Assembly: GCA_013397935.1 (NCBI GenBank) | Contig: VZRN01000634.1 | Span: 2,691,371 to 2,755,370 of the forward strand | Origin: Dasyornis broadbenti | Taxonomy: Eukaryota > Chordata > Aves > Passeriformes > Dasyornithidae | Reading direction: 5' to 3' | DNA: 64,000 nucleotides | Part shown: positions 13,201 to 25,200 of the stretch, piece by piece | Layout: the number at the start of each line of letters is the position of its first letter | Numbering within the stretch: the first letter of the stretch is position 1 | The notes under the pieces: model-generated | What the model saw: the letters and a program-made list of their open reading frames with translations, nothing else | Told to the model about the DNA's origin: nothing | Databases searched by the model: none | Translations under genes and position numbers: made by a program

Positions 13201-16200
13201 CCCAGCTTCTGGGATGCTTTGTGTGTGAGTGCTGCTGTGCTGCTTGAGACTGAGATTGCAGAGTGTTTTGCTGATGTTGTGCCCTCTAACTGCAATAGGT
13301 CCTGGCCATATTTCTGACTGGCTGATTATTTTATTTTTGAGCTGGTACCTTTGGAAAGGCAGCTCTGCACACACAGATCATTTTACGTGCTGGGGAGACA
13401 CTCTCTCTAAAGAGCAAGTAAACAACTTAAGTACATTTGAGCTCAACAACATCAAATGCTGGTGGTTTTTTCCCCTATAGCTTAATAATGTCAATTGAAT
13501 ATACGTAACTAAATATAGCCCAAATTGTTTGTAATCTTATTTTTAACTTGGCAGGGTCAGTTCTTCAATAGGATTCAAACTGCTGAGATGCCACGAGCTT
13601 AAACAATTAGCAAAGCAAAAATGGAGAAAGAAAACCGTGTTTATTCACCGATGCCCTGAATTTCCTAAAAAAGCCTCTAGTTTGGAAAAGAAAAGCAGAT
13701 TATTTGTACAAACTAATTCTTCCTATCTTCTATCACAGTTCTTTCAGCAGGGGGATTTTCTGCCAGTGCTGATGAAATCCAGCAGCCCCTCAGATGTACT
13801 TCTCAGAATTACAAGCATGAGCAGTTTAATCAAGTGTGTCTTGGTTGCTTTTGCATCCCCATTTAAATATCAGGCGAGTGTTCAGAGATAAAAGGTTTTT
13901 AAATGTAACCTCTCAGAAAATGATACACTGTCAATTTCCTTTTCAAATTGCATTTTAGGGATTCTTTTCTTGCATTTGGGGCAATACAAAATAATGCAAA
14001 TCTGGGGCATACAGACTCAGGAGCTGTCAAACAGCCAAGCAAATCACTGCAATCTCAAATCTAATACTCAAATCACGAATTTAGCTGTCTTAGAGATACA
14101 AAAACTTAGAGCAGAGCGTCCTAGATGCAAAATTTAATGTACACCAACCACGTGATACTTTTTTCTTTGCTCATGTTAATCAATTTGCATAAAACCCCTA
14201 TAGAATAGGGAGTATAAGGTGGAAGTTCTTAAGAGCATTTTATTAACTCATTACCAATGAATTCAAATTGACACAAGTCTGTAGAAGGGCAAAAAAAAAA
14301 ATAGTATTCCTAGCACTTAAATACACGCTCTGCTTCAAAAAGTTCCTTGAAACACGCACAATTTGCATACTAAAATTAATTGTAAAGCTGAGGATGTACA
14401 GCACTAGAGGGCTTATAATTACTGCTTAAAACATTTTCCATTTAAACACAGAACTCTTAAAGCTAAAGATTCACCAGGAAATAAATGGTTACTTTCCTGT
14501 GCTGTATCTTCCGTAGGCAGTGCAAAGTCTTTTCTTCCACTTACTTTTTTAATTTAGAAATAAAACAGGGGCTTTCTTGTATGATGCTAGTAGAAAGTTA
14601 AATTAACCACAAGTTTATTTTTTAAGAAATAATTTCTCATACTTAAATGTAAACAACTACAACAATTAAAAAGTCTTAAATAATCAATACCAAATGGGAG
14701 AAATCTCCTCCTACTGCTGGATTCTCATTATAATTTATTGACATTAAGCAAATACAACAAGTTCATCATTGTTTAACAGCTGAAACTTTCTGCTTCCTGC
14801 CCCTTAGAGTTTGTTTTGAACTGTAAGCAGGAGGAACAACTTTAAACAAATGCTCAACACTTAGAGTGAGAAAATACTCTGATGATTTCTATGATGTAAC
14901 TGCAACTTAAAATATAAAAAATAAAAGCCATGCTCCATCTCAAGGCAGGAAGGCAGACTTCCCTCCCTACACAATACTTAGGAGAAGTATTTTATATGGA
15001 CAAATACCCATAACTTCCCCAAAATATCTTTTAATCAAGAGTTGCACTTGCAATTTAAACTGTTTTCAAACGTCATTTTTGTAGACAGCAAGAAAGAAAA
15101 CTGTTTATAAATATTGCAAGAAAAGGCAGATACATAAAACACTTCTAAGGTTTATATGTGAGCTGGAATTTGAAAAAAATCTTTGAATAGTTTTCTCTTC
15201 CAGCTCCCAAAGCACTGAGAAATGCTTCTGCATTTAAAACCATATTGAAATACATTCAGGCAGAAGATACTTCAAATGTAGGGACATATACAAAAGCTCC
15301 TAGAAGTGTTTCTCCAGTGGGGCTATTTGTGAGAATCCCCTATTTATGAGCAAATTCAGATATTAATGTACATTTTCCTGCAAATATTAAGACACTAGTA
15401 CATTTCTGAGTTCCAAAAACAACAAAAAGAGGCTTTCCTAAAAAATGCCGTCTCCAAACACTTGAAGGGAATTATTTTCCCATGAGAAGCCAGGAGGAAA
15501 CCCCAAGTGTTACCAGCTGCCAGGAGCGTTCCTGCCATGAGCACTCTCAGCACTCAGAGGCAGGGTGTGACTGCTGGCCCTGCTCTCAGGCACTCGGAGA
15601 CAGCAGCACAGGCTCCCAGCCCCTTCCAGATGCTGAGGTGCTGCTTTGGGGGCATTCCAGAACCTCCTTCCCCAGCGGCTGCTGTAAGAGACTCTGCAGT
15701 GCAGCTCCTACAGGACACTCAATTAGCAGTTGATGTTTCATGCACATTAAACACTGAACATTCCCACTGCAGAAAAGTCTCTCACACATAAAGCAGACTT
15801 GTCCCCAGATCATTTCTGTCCAACTGAAGCACGTCAAGTGAGGAAATAAACCCCTCATATTTAGTTGTGAAGCTGTAATGGTTATTAGATAGAACTGTGA
15901 GCATAAATGCATATCAAGTGAGGATACACGCCTTTCAGGAAGGCAGCTCTTTATTTCATAAAAGGGATTCTGTTCTAATGAATGGTGTTCCTTACTGGAA
16001 ATTAAAATTAGTTCACAAATTGCTGCTGTTCCATTTAATGATAAGATGAATGCACAGTGCTTCGATTTTTTTTTTTAATCTGCAGTAATTTTTGCTCTTT
16101 CATTCATCGTTCCCTTAATTTTGCAATTCTTTAAAAATAAGCTTTTAATTCTTCACATATATGCCATCAGTTAGAAAACCCACGTGGCAGCATTTAGTGC

Positions 16201-19200
16201 TCTGGTAGGCAAAAGATTTTAATAAATTTAGGCACGTTATGTCTCTTATTAGGGTAAAGGATACAGCTGAAAACCAGAAAAACCATGTCAGATCTCCAGT
16301 TAGGATACATCAGAACACGTAAGACACATTGTTTAAATAAATTCATGTAAGAATTGTGTGAAATATATACAGCCAAAGCCATTCTCCTCCAGGTAGCAGG
16401 ATAACAAAAAGCACAAACCCAATGACCACGTGTGCCCTCCTGCCCCCTTGCTCTACCCCTTCTCCCTTCCCCTTGGAACAACCTTCAAAGCTCCTGTTTA
16501 TTTTCTAGAGGAATAAATACTTTCAAGAGGAATAAACTTTTGTCATAGGGAGTGTGTGTGTATGTTGGAAGGGGAAAGAAGTGGTATTTATTATTTATGT
16601 ATTTATCGTTTTAAATCAATATTAATGCTAACTCTGTACAACTTTCCATTTGTTCCCTCTGAAATTGCTTTTCATTCTGCTGTTTTTAATCTTTGTTAAT
16701 AACATTTACACTTGAACTCCATTAATCTGAGTACTTAATCCCCAACCAGACACTCAAGTTTTAACATCACTGAAATCGGTGCACACACCTACAGCAAGTA
16801 AAAATAAAATTCAGAGTTCTGCACTTTAAAAAGTCTTCAACTAGATGCACAAACACTGACATAAAACAAGGAGGGAAAGCCAGGCTTGGCATAGTCTGTA
16901 ATTACTTTTCTAAACTGTTGAATCAGACTCCCCAGTGCTGCGTGCAGCAGGGCTAATTATAAAAGAAACCTCTCACATTTAAAGTTGAATTATTTACAAA
17001 TTAATCTTCAAGTAAAATACAATTCCAGCCACAGATTAGATCATGAAAAAGTTGTCTCAGGAATCTCACAGAAGTTATTTAATGCAGCAAGAAATTCACA
17101 GAAAGACTATTTTAATCTGTTTATTTGTTTTTTTTTCCTTCAGCCATACTACCTTCTCCTACTGCCCTCATTTTGAAATCAGCTGTTTCTGGCAGCCACG
17201 ACTTCAGTGGGGTATATTCATCTGAACACGTTACTCCTGCAGGACATCACAACTTTTTTAAAACACTGTGGGGAATAGTACCACACTGCTCTTCCTGTCT
17301 TTGTCTTTAATTCCTAAATTAGCTTTAAGTTACTTTTAAGCATCCAAGATTTACATCAAGTAGTGTGCACTGAGATGAATAACTGTATGTGTGCTAAATA
17401 AAAAATTGATAAAGCGAAATGAAAAATTCTCTTGCTTAGAAATTGACCAAGAAAAAAAATCCAAAATGAAAACGTAGCTAGAATTTCTATTCATCTTTTT
17501 GTCACTCACAGTACCAAAAGCTTATTTGTTAAAAAAAGTTAGAAAACCTAAAATTGCTTAAATTCTTTCACAGAATTTGCTTCTGTATTATGAATATTAA
17601 TTTCATTATTACAAATTAGTATTATGAAAGGTATTTTTCTTGTCACTGATCTCCTGCATTAATATGACACTCCAAGCAGTATTATTCTCACATTCTCTGA
17701 AGAAAGTCTCATCCAAAACTACTGGTAAATAGCTTTGTTTTTTACAGGAACAGGAAAGAGAAACTATGCCTTGAATATTATAATTGCTGCATCCTAAAAC
17801 TCTCTAGTGAGACACCTCTCAAATTTTCTGAAACACTCAAGCAGTTAGAGAGATGTTGAGCCTAAAATTCTCCAACTTTCTAATCTCAGGATGTGTCATC
17901 AACAACAAATCTTCAGACAGCTGATGAAATCCAAGAAATACATACTGAAGACGAGGGTGTCATTTTAACACCCTTAAAAATTATTCTCCAATCTAATAAG
18001 AAATATGGGAGTCTAGAAAACTTTAAAATATTCCGTGATAAGGAGAAACAAACTTGATCATTTGATGTAACGGGAGATGACTTTCTAAAAAAGAAAGCCA
18101 CCACTTATCAGGTCATCTATTAATTATGCAAACTGAAATCCTTAGGTAGAATCAGTTCATTGCTTATCTCTTTTGTCAAGCCACCAAACTCCCAAGGCTG
18201 ACAAAAGCTGTCAGGCATGCACAGTTCTGGGGGCTGTTCGCATTCCCAGGGGCTGGTAACCCACCTGTGAATCAACGATCATGCACTGGGGCCAGGCTGC
18301 CCAGGATACCCATTACAACTCATGTTCAAACCTTTCATAGGATTCTCCTATTTTTGCCCAAAAAAGAAGCATTAGTACTTGTTTTTATTTACTCTTTCAC
18401 ATTGTCAGACAATCTTTCTTCTTGAGAAATTCAGGTGATAAGCTGCAGAGAGAAAAATATTATCTACTTGGCTCTTTTTTCTCACCAAATCATTTAAGTG
18501 ATGCCAATCATTTTTATAAGTAAATACATAGGTAGAAAAACGAAAATACAACTGAATTGCATTGTACAACCTGTAAAGCAGCGCTGTCAAGCTTAACAAG
18601 GAAAAACAGTAGTAAAGGTGCATTTCAGGACATTGGTGTAATTTATGAACAGAAGTGGGGCTGACGTGACAGAACTCAGCCTCTGCATGGGGTGACAAGG
18701 CAAAGGGACAGTTACAAGGCAATACCGGAAGTTTTTGTGATGGGAATGCATCTCAGGGAAATAATAAGCTTTGTTTAATAGCAGAACTGATAAACGTGAT
18801 TAGCAGTAGCAAGGCTCTTACCCTTGCAAGTAAGACAAGGTGAAAGGGAATATGTAAGGAATAAGAAACAATTTTCCACTTAGTCAGGAGTTGTCTCCCT
18901 TAAGCTACTTTCCTGCAGTCTTGTCAGAAACTTAAAATAAATCCATACAGAGAAGATATTAAACATCTTCTTGTGAAATTCTGTCACTGAATCCATTCAG
19001 ATGGTAAATCCTGCAAAAAACTGACTTTCCAAAGACACAGCAGTTGGGAGAAACTCTTCATTACATCCACCTACTAAACGTGATGAGCAGCTCTGAATGG
19101 CTCCGAACATCAATCCCTTTTTCTTTCCTCTGAAAAACCTCAGAAACCACGACTTCTGTTGCAGCAAGAAAGGAGAGATATCACATGAACCATCTGAGCA

Positions 19201-22200
19201 TCAATAAATGCTCAAAATGCTGTGGACTTGCCCATGCACCACACTCCAAAAGCTCCCATATACACACACATCACAGAGGCGTGATTTGTGCACAATAAAA
19301 ACCTGGGAATTTCTTTATAATAAAAAGAAGCCTTTTTCTTAGTCTTTGTTGCATTTTTGTGAGCTTCTTCTATCTACAGCATACTTGTTACTTTGGAACA
19401 AAATTAAAGCTGGATGCAGAAAAGCTAGACAGACATCATATTACAGTCCTCCACAGATTTTACTTGGTATTGCTTAAAGAACCTACAGTCTCTATCTCTA
19501 CAGAAATTAAAAGGCATGACACTTTTGAGTGAAAGAAATGTAAATATTTCTCTAAAATGATGTTGAAAACATAACTTAAAACAATTAACAAAATTAACAC
19601 TCTGGCCTTCAAAAAATACCACATTGAAGTTAAACTATAAACATATCAACTTTACTGCCGGCATTTTTTGAAAATTGATTCAACAGTTCTTTCAGACAAA
19701 AAAAAAATCTCATACTAAGTTTATGGCTGGTCACTGTAACTACTTCCTTCAAGAAAGCTGTCTGGTTGCCCCCTTGAAATTCTGATTATTGACGCTTTCA
19801 GTTCTACTCAGTTCTATGTTTTCTAACTTTCACCACGTTCACTGATGTTTCCTTCCTCTGCTCTAGAATAAATACATAAAAGAAGAGACGTAAAACCTAT
19901 TTTCAAGTGCTGTAAATACTTAAGCAGAGGATCAGAATGTTCAGATCCCCAGTGAGGACGTGCAAAAAGGATATGCTCATCTTTTCTACAAACTTATCGT
20001 GTTCATCCTGGGTTTTAGGGAAATTCTCAATGTCCTTCTCCAGGCGCTGGATCTGCTGGTTCATTGAATCAAGGTTGCTCTTCAGAGTCTGGGCTGAAAC
20101 TAAGGGGAAAAAAGAAAGAGTATAAAGCTCCAGATTTCAGAAAGGGTATCAGAGGGGGAAAAAACAATGTCAGTACAAATAGTCTTAAAGAGAATGATTC
20201 CATTAAGTAGACTCATATTTTTCTGAATTACTGCTCATAAAAATCCTACCCTTCATAAAAATAAAGTGAAAATATCTACTGTAATATACCACATCATCAT
20301 ATTTAACATTGAAATGTCACCACTTAATTCTACCATTAGTTCAAATTATTCAATTTCTATTTAAATTTATGGTAAAAATTCTAATATTTCTAATATTATT
20401 TCTAATATTCTTTTAAATCTAATTCAAAGATTAAAAACTAACTAGAGTTCAAAGAGATTTCATCTTCTTAATGCATGTACTTGGCTAAATGAATGATCTT
20501 ATTATTAATGCACATTTCTGTTACAGGAATGATTTAAGGAATAGACAAGGAGAAAAAAATTAAACATTTTTTTTATATTGAAATGACACTGATTTCTGGG
20601 ACCCAGAGCTGTGAAACCCTGTGTTAACAGCAAAGGTTGGTCTGAGTAATAAAAGGTGCTGATAATCAAAAAGAAGTAGAGGACTCAGAGTACAGCACAC
20701 TAATTAAAAAAAACAAAGAGGGTGCTGTAAAGAAATGCCTCTTGCTATATGACGAGCTATTCTAATGAAAACCACTGTGATGCTAATTTGTATTAAACAA
20801 CCCCGAACTGATACACCAGGTGATCAAAAGATGACAGCACCGTTTTGAAGGTGAATCAATACCACATCACAAAGAAATTCCAGACCTGGATGAAAAGTGA
20901 CAGAGGCTCTGCCGAGAAATTCCTGGTCCAGCTGGAGAATTAAAACAATCTGAACTTGTAATATTGACTTTTCTTGCCATATTCCATGAGGTCCATTTGT
21001 CATTCTCATTTTTATCACAAAGAACAATTTGACAAGCACTTCCTCTTCATTCAAAGCTGCCTTTTGGAACCCAAGCCTATCCCTCCATTCTTTGTCTCCT
21101 CTTGCACAGTTCACAAAGCAGTGCTTTTATGAACAAGCAGAGAATTGCAAGACCCCTTGCCCCTAGTGCAGCCAAGAAAACCAAATTACTCCATTTTTAA
21201 GGGGGTTTTATTACCTTTTGATGGTAAGTGATTTGTCCAAAAGTTCCTCCAAGTATTTTCTAAAGAACCGTTTATTTTTTTTTCTCGTTATTTAGAAAAA
21301 TTGCTCTGTGACTACGTGAGATTAAACAGTAGAAGGAAATTGAGTCACAATGGCTTTTAAAAGAGCATATAGGAAATGAAAATCTGGTAAATAAGGAAGC
21401 CATTCCCAGAACAAAATCAATTTTCTATTCTTTCTAAGTAACAACTCACATCAGCCATAACAGTGATTTCACGAGCGTGTTCAAATACATAAGGCACCAA
21501 TAGAGCTGTCTTTATAGCAGCCATTATCTTGATTTTATTTTCAATTTTATCCATTTTATGCTGGGTACCAAAGGAACTACTAATCATGTAATCCTAGAAT
21601 TATAGTGAAAGTTTTTCAGCTTAATTCAACTGGGGTGGGAATGTGTACTGACCACAGTATCCTTGTAGCTTTTAAATTCACATTCAAGAGTTAACCTTGA
21701 AATCAACCACTAAAACACACTGAATAACACAAATTATCAAAGCTTTTAGGTTATGGTTGCATTAGTTTAATCATTTGATATTATGATCAAAGCATACATT
21801 TTTGCTCGAACTGAAGAACTTGAATTACTGTAATATTTTTATAGGCTGTTGTGGAGTTGGATAGGGAGACAAACAGCACTCAAGGAAAATGCTAGAACTG
21901 AAAAATAAATGAGGAGGATGCAAATGGTAGCTTTATTCGTAAAGAGAATAGCAGCTGGTAAGTAAGTAGGCAACACAACATGAAGTTGAGCTGTTTGCAG
22001 CAATTTGAAAATATTTAAATGCGTGACCATGTAACAAGAGTGAAAGTTTATTTTTGTCTGAAATTTAAAAGTGCAAAGAAATTCAGCAAGCAAAGACAAA
22101 TAACTCTTAACCTTTCTGACTAAGATGGATGGAAAATGTTTTCAGTAGCACTGTTCTATAAAACTAAAGTTCAGAAAACACTAGATTAGGTACATACTGG

Positions 22201-25200
22201 CTTTGAAAGTATGGAGGAGCTGTATCCAAGCAGGAAGGCTGCATCCTAAAGCTGTGCTTCCCATAATTAACTTCTATATTCACACTCAATTAACAAAATG
22301 CTGTAGGAATATGCAATTTTGTTCACGTTTTTTTTCCCCTAGCCCAGGCAAATGTACAAGTTTCTGTTCAAATAATTTATGAAGTTGTTGTACTGCAAGA
22401 CAAATTTAAAAAGATGACAGAACAGGAAACATATATACATAGACTATAATAAAATATCTGCATTTCCTCCCATAAACCCTTTTATTAGAGATTTACTACT
22501 TCAGTAATGTGCAGAGGAATCAACATGAATACCTTGTACTTTCAGGGAAATTCACGTAAACTTCTAAAAACTCTTGCAAGGTTTTAATTTATGAAAGCAT
22601 AAATTCTACTTGCAGCACAAAGCCATTTCTTTGAATCCATTTCAAAACGCACATACTGAACAGCCTGTGCCACTGTACTCCTCAAAGACAGAGGCTTGTT
22701 CACCTTCAATTTGCCCATCATTCCACATGAAAATTAGGCATCTTAATTGAACCAGTCTCAAAAATGGACATGAAAGGCAGCATTTGGCCTTCAGAGGCAC
22801 ACAAGCACTGTGCGAGGGCTCTTTCTGAGAAAGCCTCTCTGTAGCAGCCATTCCAATATTATTCCATTTAATGTTGCAGCAAGAGAGAACAACCAACTCA
22901 ATCCAATACATAAATAACTGATTTCAAGGTAGGAACATGAGGCAAATACAGAAAATGAGGAAAACATGAAGGAAAAAGAGCCAGCAGCAAAAAGCACCAG
23001 AAAAAAAAAAAAATGTGTGTGTAACCCTCAGACACTCGAGGATGAGCAGACCCAGAAATAAAGGAAGCAACCTAGAGGATTCCAGGCCATTTATTTCCTT
23101 GTATTATCAAAGATAAAATATTTGCCACTTTTCAAAAGTAAGATAAAACAACAGCAGTAAACAACCCACCTCACCCACCCTCACAGCTTTACAGGACAAT
23201 TAATACTTCCATCTGCAGTGGAAAGGTCAGCAGTCAAGAAATGGGAAAGTCTGAGAATTCAAAAGTAAATCAAATTTGCTGGCACAGGGAACAGTAGACA
23301 CAGACAGTATAAATGAGTTGAAAAGGCAATCGTGGCTTCTTCGACAACAGGTTCAGAAACATATCAAAAGTAAGAGGCAGGGATGTAATTTTTAAAGTCT
23401 CTGAGAACACATGCAGATGGTGGGGGAACAGCCTGGATGAACTGCAGTGTTCCCAAATCCTGTATGAAAAAACCCACATAGACCCCAGAACCTACATATG
23501 GACCCATCTTCAAGGCCAAAGGCAGGAAAAAAGCCAGCAAGGTTCTCAGTCTGTGCCAAATTGTGTCAAACTGACCCTTAGTTTAGTCCTAAGAAAAGGC
23601 TGGCTTGCAGAGAGCACCTGCAGCTCTAAGGCGGAAAGAAACACAGCACCTTGAAAGTGTGTGCCTCAAACCATGGTGATAACAGGTTTCATGAGACAAA
23701 GGAAAAAAGCCAGCAGCAGAAGTTAAACATGCATGTTTCAAGTCACTACAGAATTATGACATACAGAGCTAATCTGAACAAGGTGAAGAAGTGTGTAATA
23801 ATGTATTGTCCAGATTATTCTTCCTGTCAGCGGCAGACTAACACAAGATTGGATCTATCAATATTGTGTCTGCATAAATACTGAACGCAACTCAATCATG
23901 CATCATTAAATCTTGGACTGATTAAAAGATTATTTTGTCTATTATTATTTAATTATAAGAGAAAATCACAGTCACTGAAGAGATGGCACAATATTATTCT
24001 GACATGGAAGGCGATAATTTCCTTCACCTTATTACTTTCCCTATATTAATTCCTCCTCCGTAAAGGAAAAAAAAAACAACAAACCAATCCTATCCACTTA
24101 TTTTGGAGCAAGCAGTTGCACAGTCTGCACGCTAAGGAAGGCTTAGTGAGTGTCTGCTAGAGCAGTTTAGTCCTAGCAAAATGCTCCCAGCGTTAATCTC
24201 ATGTTGATAGCAAGCACTAGCTGGTCCCCGTAGTCAAGCTGAGCATTTTGTATTTACATTAATGCAGCAATAGGACTAAAGGTCAGACTAATCCTTTCTA
24301 AAATAAGATTGCATCGGACTGAGAGTCCTCCCCATAACAAGAGGTGAAATGATACATTTTGATTAGGTGCACTGTCTCTTGCATAAGAAATTTAAATGGT
24401 CTCTGATCATGATGCAAAAACTGGGATGGCCATGTCCACACTTAGGAAAAAACCCTCAAGTGAAAGCCAACAACATAAATTACTTCAGTAAGCAAAAGCA
24501 AGTCTGTATGAAGCAAATGAACTCATGGATTTTTAAGTCTAGACAGTATTTGTACCATAACTACATTGTAAGCATACTAATGACTATTTATTTCTTATTG
24601 CCTGAGGGCAGATGGAAGTAGTCTTTCACAAAAGAATGAAAAGTAGTTTGGAGGGAAATGGGCACATAATCTGCAGTACGTAATTGCAATCATTGATTAC
24701 TCCATTCGTACCAAGTAAGTTTGTATTTATTAAGACAATAAATGTTTGAACACCTCAGGGTCAAAGGGGAAGAAGAAATCCTATCTTACCCAGCCAGAGC
24801 ATATTCCCATCCTCCTCTTCCGAAAACTGGGAAAGCTTTCTGACACAAAGCCCTTCTGCTTAACAACCCATACATCATGCATAATAGACTTTTTTCTTCA
24901 CAGAATCTTTTAAAGTCTAGGAGTAAAAGCAGGTCTGGCCAAATGGCAATGTTTTGTTTATATCCTTTTACTATGTCCTGTAATTTGATTTGAGGAAGCT
25001 TCAAAACAATTTTTAACAGAGATTTCACACATAGATGTGCATTTGTACTTCTGATTTGCATGCCAGGATCTCCTTCCCCAGCAGAGCCTCTGCAGCTCAG
25101 TTCCTGCTCAGCTGGGGAAGGGTGGAGAGGGCAGGGACACAGCTGTGCTCCACCTTTCACACTGGTACAGTAACTTCATTGCCTTGGCTAAACAAGGCAT

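Larger units (their letters stand above)
1244..19974 (-). other. DIAPH2: U12-type (AT-AC) intron of DIAPH2, 18,731 bases
   Basis: This is the intron between exons F and G. On the minus strand it begins ATATCCTTTTTG, contains TTTTCCTTAAC ending ten bases before its 3' end, and finishes ...ccttAC. These match the minor-spliceosome donor (ATATCCTTT) and branch-site (TTCCTTAAC) consensus at every position. The body holds no recognisable CR1, gene or RNA gene. It contains homopolymer runs (poly-A near 2079 and poly-T near 7857), a TA-rich run near 8633-8660, and GC-richer patches at about 4620-5210 and 15480-15720 with open frames on both strands that resemble no protein I know. Confidence 0.9.

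Noticed and set aside
15482..15912. Overlapping open frames on both strands in a GC-richer patch (83, 94 and 108 codons)
   Set aside because: There are three mutually overlapping frames with no known motif and no flanking splice-site pair in a consistent phase. They are best explained by base composition.
19960..19981. Conventional GT donor or GC donor for exon F
   Set aside because: A GC donor after ATGA leaves the wrong phase for exon G. The GT in CACGTCC is a poor donor and adds five non-conserved codons. The AT donor with full U12 consensus restores the frame and the family spacing.
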